NCBI GenBank assembly: GCA_021802375.1
Contig: JAKAAL010000019.1
Coordinates: 1 to 15,194, forward strand
From: Bacillota bacterium
GTDB taxonomy: Bacteria; Bacillota_E; Sulfobacillia; Sulfobacillales; Sulfobacillaceae
Direction of reading: 5' to 3'
DNA: 15,194 nucleotides
Shown: piece after piece, positions 14,526 through 15,194 of the stretch
How positions within the stretch are numbered: position 1 is the first letter of the stretch
Layout of the letters: each line of letters starts with the position of its first letter
Position numbers and translations under genes: made by a program
Notes under the pieces: generated by a model
The model's database searches: none
Seen by the model: the letters and a program-made list of their open reading frames with translations, nothing else
Told to the model about the DNA's origin: nothing

Positions 14526-14540
14526 CACCACGGCGTCACC
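14526..14540 (+). repeat. 15-bp direct repeat, copy 2 (CACCACGGCGTCACC)
   Basis: Second identical copy of the unit at 14287-14301. It lies beyond the tRNA fragment and its terminator, that is, on the presumed chromosomal side. A copy on both sides of the core is unexpected if the flank is chromosomal, unless integrase arm sites or an older insertion are involved. Confidence 0.6.
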
Positions 14541-14673
14541 CAGAGCCTGTGGATGCGGTTCGGTGGGAGAGACGCGATAGACGGTCGGTCGGGGGACCGC
14601 CGTGATAGTTCCTGATTCCAGACTAGTACACGATGGCGTTAATGTGTAATCAATATTTAAAACAAACGTTCTC

Positions 14674-14702
14674 TGGACAAGGCCGTTCCGCCTCGTTATG
14701 CT
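14674..14702 (+). promoter_or_regulatory. Sigma-A-type promoter for the IS630-like transposase
   Basis: TGGACA (14674-14679) and TATGCT (14697-14702) are separated by exactly 17 bases, each differing from consensus at one or two positions. Transcription would start near 14709, about 35 bases before the transposase start. Confidence 0.42.
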
Positions 14703-14744
14703 AGGATACACAACCTCTGGTGTTAGGAAAGGGTGGATCGTCTC

Positions 14745-15194
14745 GTGGCAGGGCGACAAGCAGCGATCATCCGATTGAGCGCAAAACAACAGCATATCCT
14801 GGAATCTTTCGCGAAAGGTACTCATACGGCCTTGCATGTAAAGCAACGGGCCACGATTATTCTGCGGGCGAGCGAGGGCTGGGCGAACCTCGCGATCGCC
14901 CAACAAACCGGGTGGAATCGGAACACGGTGAAATGGTGGCGCAATCGCTGGGCACAGACCGCGGCGGAAGTCGCGGCCCAGGAAACGCTAAAGCCCTGGG
15001 CGTTCCGCCACTACATCAAGTCCGTGCTCCAAGATGCTCCCCGTCCCGGGAAACCGTGCCGGTTTACCCCGGAACAGGTCGCTCAGATGGTCACGTTGGC
15101 GTGCCGCACCCCGGAGGACGTGGACGTGCCATTGACGCATTGGACGCCCTCCGCGCTTGCGCGGGAGGCGGTCCGCCAAGGGATTGTCGCGAAG
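14745..15194 (+). CDS. IS630-family transposase, N-terminal part (runs off the window)
   Basis: The frame is open from GTG 14745 to the last base, giving 150 residues so far. The first half is a helix-turn-helix DNA-binding module typical of the IS630/Tc1 group: QRATIILRASEGWANLAIAQ, then QTGWNRNTVKWWRNRW. A linker follows with the family's DAPRPGKPCRFTPEQVAQM and CRTPEDVDVPLTHWTPSAL. The DDE catalytic domain would lie beyond the window. AGGAAAG is at 14725-14731; GTG 14733 is in frame but too close to it, so 14745 is preferred. The left terminal repeat and TA duplication cannot be recognised without the other end. It sits outside the presumed element boundary. Confidence 0.8.
   Translation, partial: MAGRQAAIIRLSAKQQHILESFAKGTHTALHVKQRATIILRASEGWANLAIAQQTGWNRNTVKWWRNRWAQTAAEVAAQETLKPWAFRHYIKSVLQDAPRPGKPCRFTPEQVAQMVTLACRTPEDVDVPLTHWTPSALAREAVRQGIVAK

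Noticed and set aside
14586..14599. CGGTC-GGGG-GACCG hairpin upstream of the transposase
   Set aside because: Only five base pairs with no T-tract; it could be chance in GC-rich DNA, and its role as a terminal repeat cannot be judged without the other IS end.
14248..14906. Minus-strand frames with PAGLEPATPGLEGP, PGRTRTCDAGIRRP and CPRQDSNLRRRD
   Set aside because: These phrases are the well-known antisense translations of a tRNA 3' half in three frames. They confirm the tRNA fragment and are not proteins.

Overview
The window looks like the cargo end of an integrative (probably conjugative) element in a GC-moderate, Gram-positive-type bacterium. The evidence is strong GGAGG ribosome sites, ATGA-coupled operons and a VirB1/VirB4-type transfer module with a membrane-anchored muramidase. 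A Sulfobacillus-like Firmicute is my best guess, but nothing in the window fixes the genus.

Left block (1-5632): a tightly packed plus-strand operon. It starts with the C-terminal remnant of a VirB4-type transfer ATPase and continues with a lytic transglycosylase, two unrecognised proteins, an ArdC-like antirestriction metallopeptidase, a 40-residue membrane-type small protein, a Toprim (DUF3991-like) primase-type protein and a complete tyrosine integrase. The first ~100 bases do not belong to the VirB4 gene. Read on the minus strand, they encode a piece of a second, diverged Toprim protein, so the window opens on a rearrangement (or assembly) junction.

Middle block (5633-13160): about 700 bp of decayed coding sequence, then a 1649-residue protein with an N-terminal PD-(D/E)xK (Cap4/DUF4297-like) nuclease and a STAND-type P-loop NTPase. 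That layout is typical of AVAST-like (NLR-like) phage-defence sensors. Convergent to it, on the minus strand, is a two-gene unit: a small unknown protein coupled to an Apea-like HEPN protein with an RNxxxH motif. The pair reads as a defence cargo segment.

Right block (13160-15194): remnants of broken genes (a zinc-ribbon protein, a C-terminal relic, a small minus-strand ORF), then the 3' part of a tRNA-Arg(TCT) without its 5' half, followed by a hairpin terminator. This is the expected footprint of a tyrosine-integrase attachment site. The element should therefore lie to its left and chromosomal flank to its right. Beyond it, the N-terminal part of an IS630-family transposase runs off the window.

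The genes would work together as follows: the transfer and integration module moves the element, ArdC may protect incoming DNA, and the STAND nuclease and HEPN gene protect the host from phages or rival elements.
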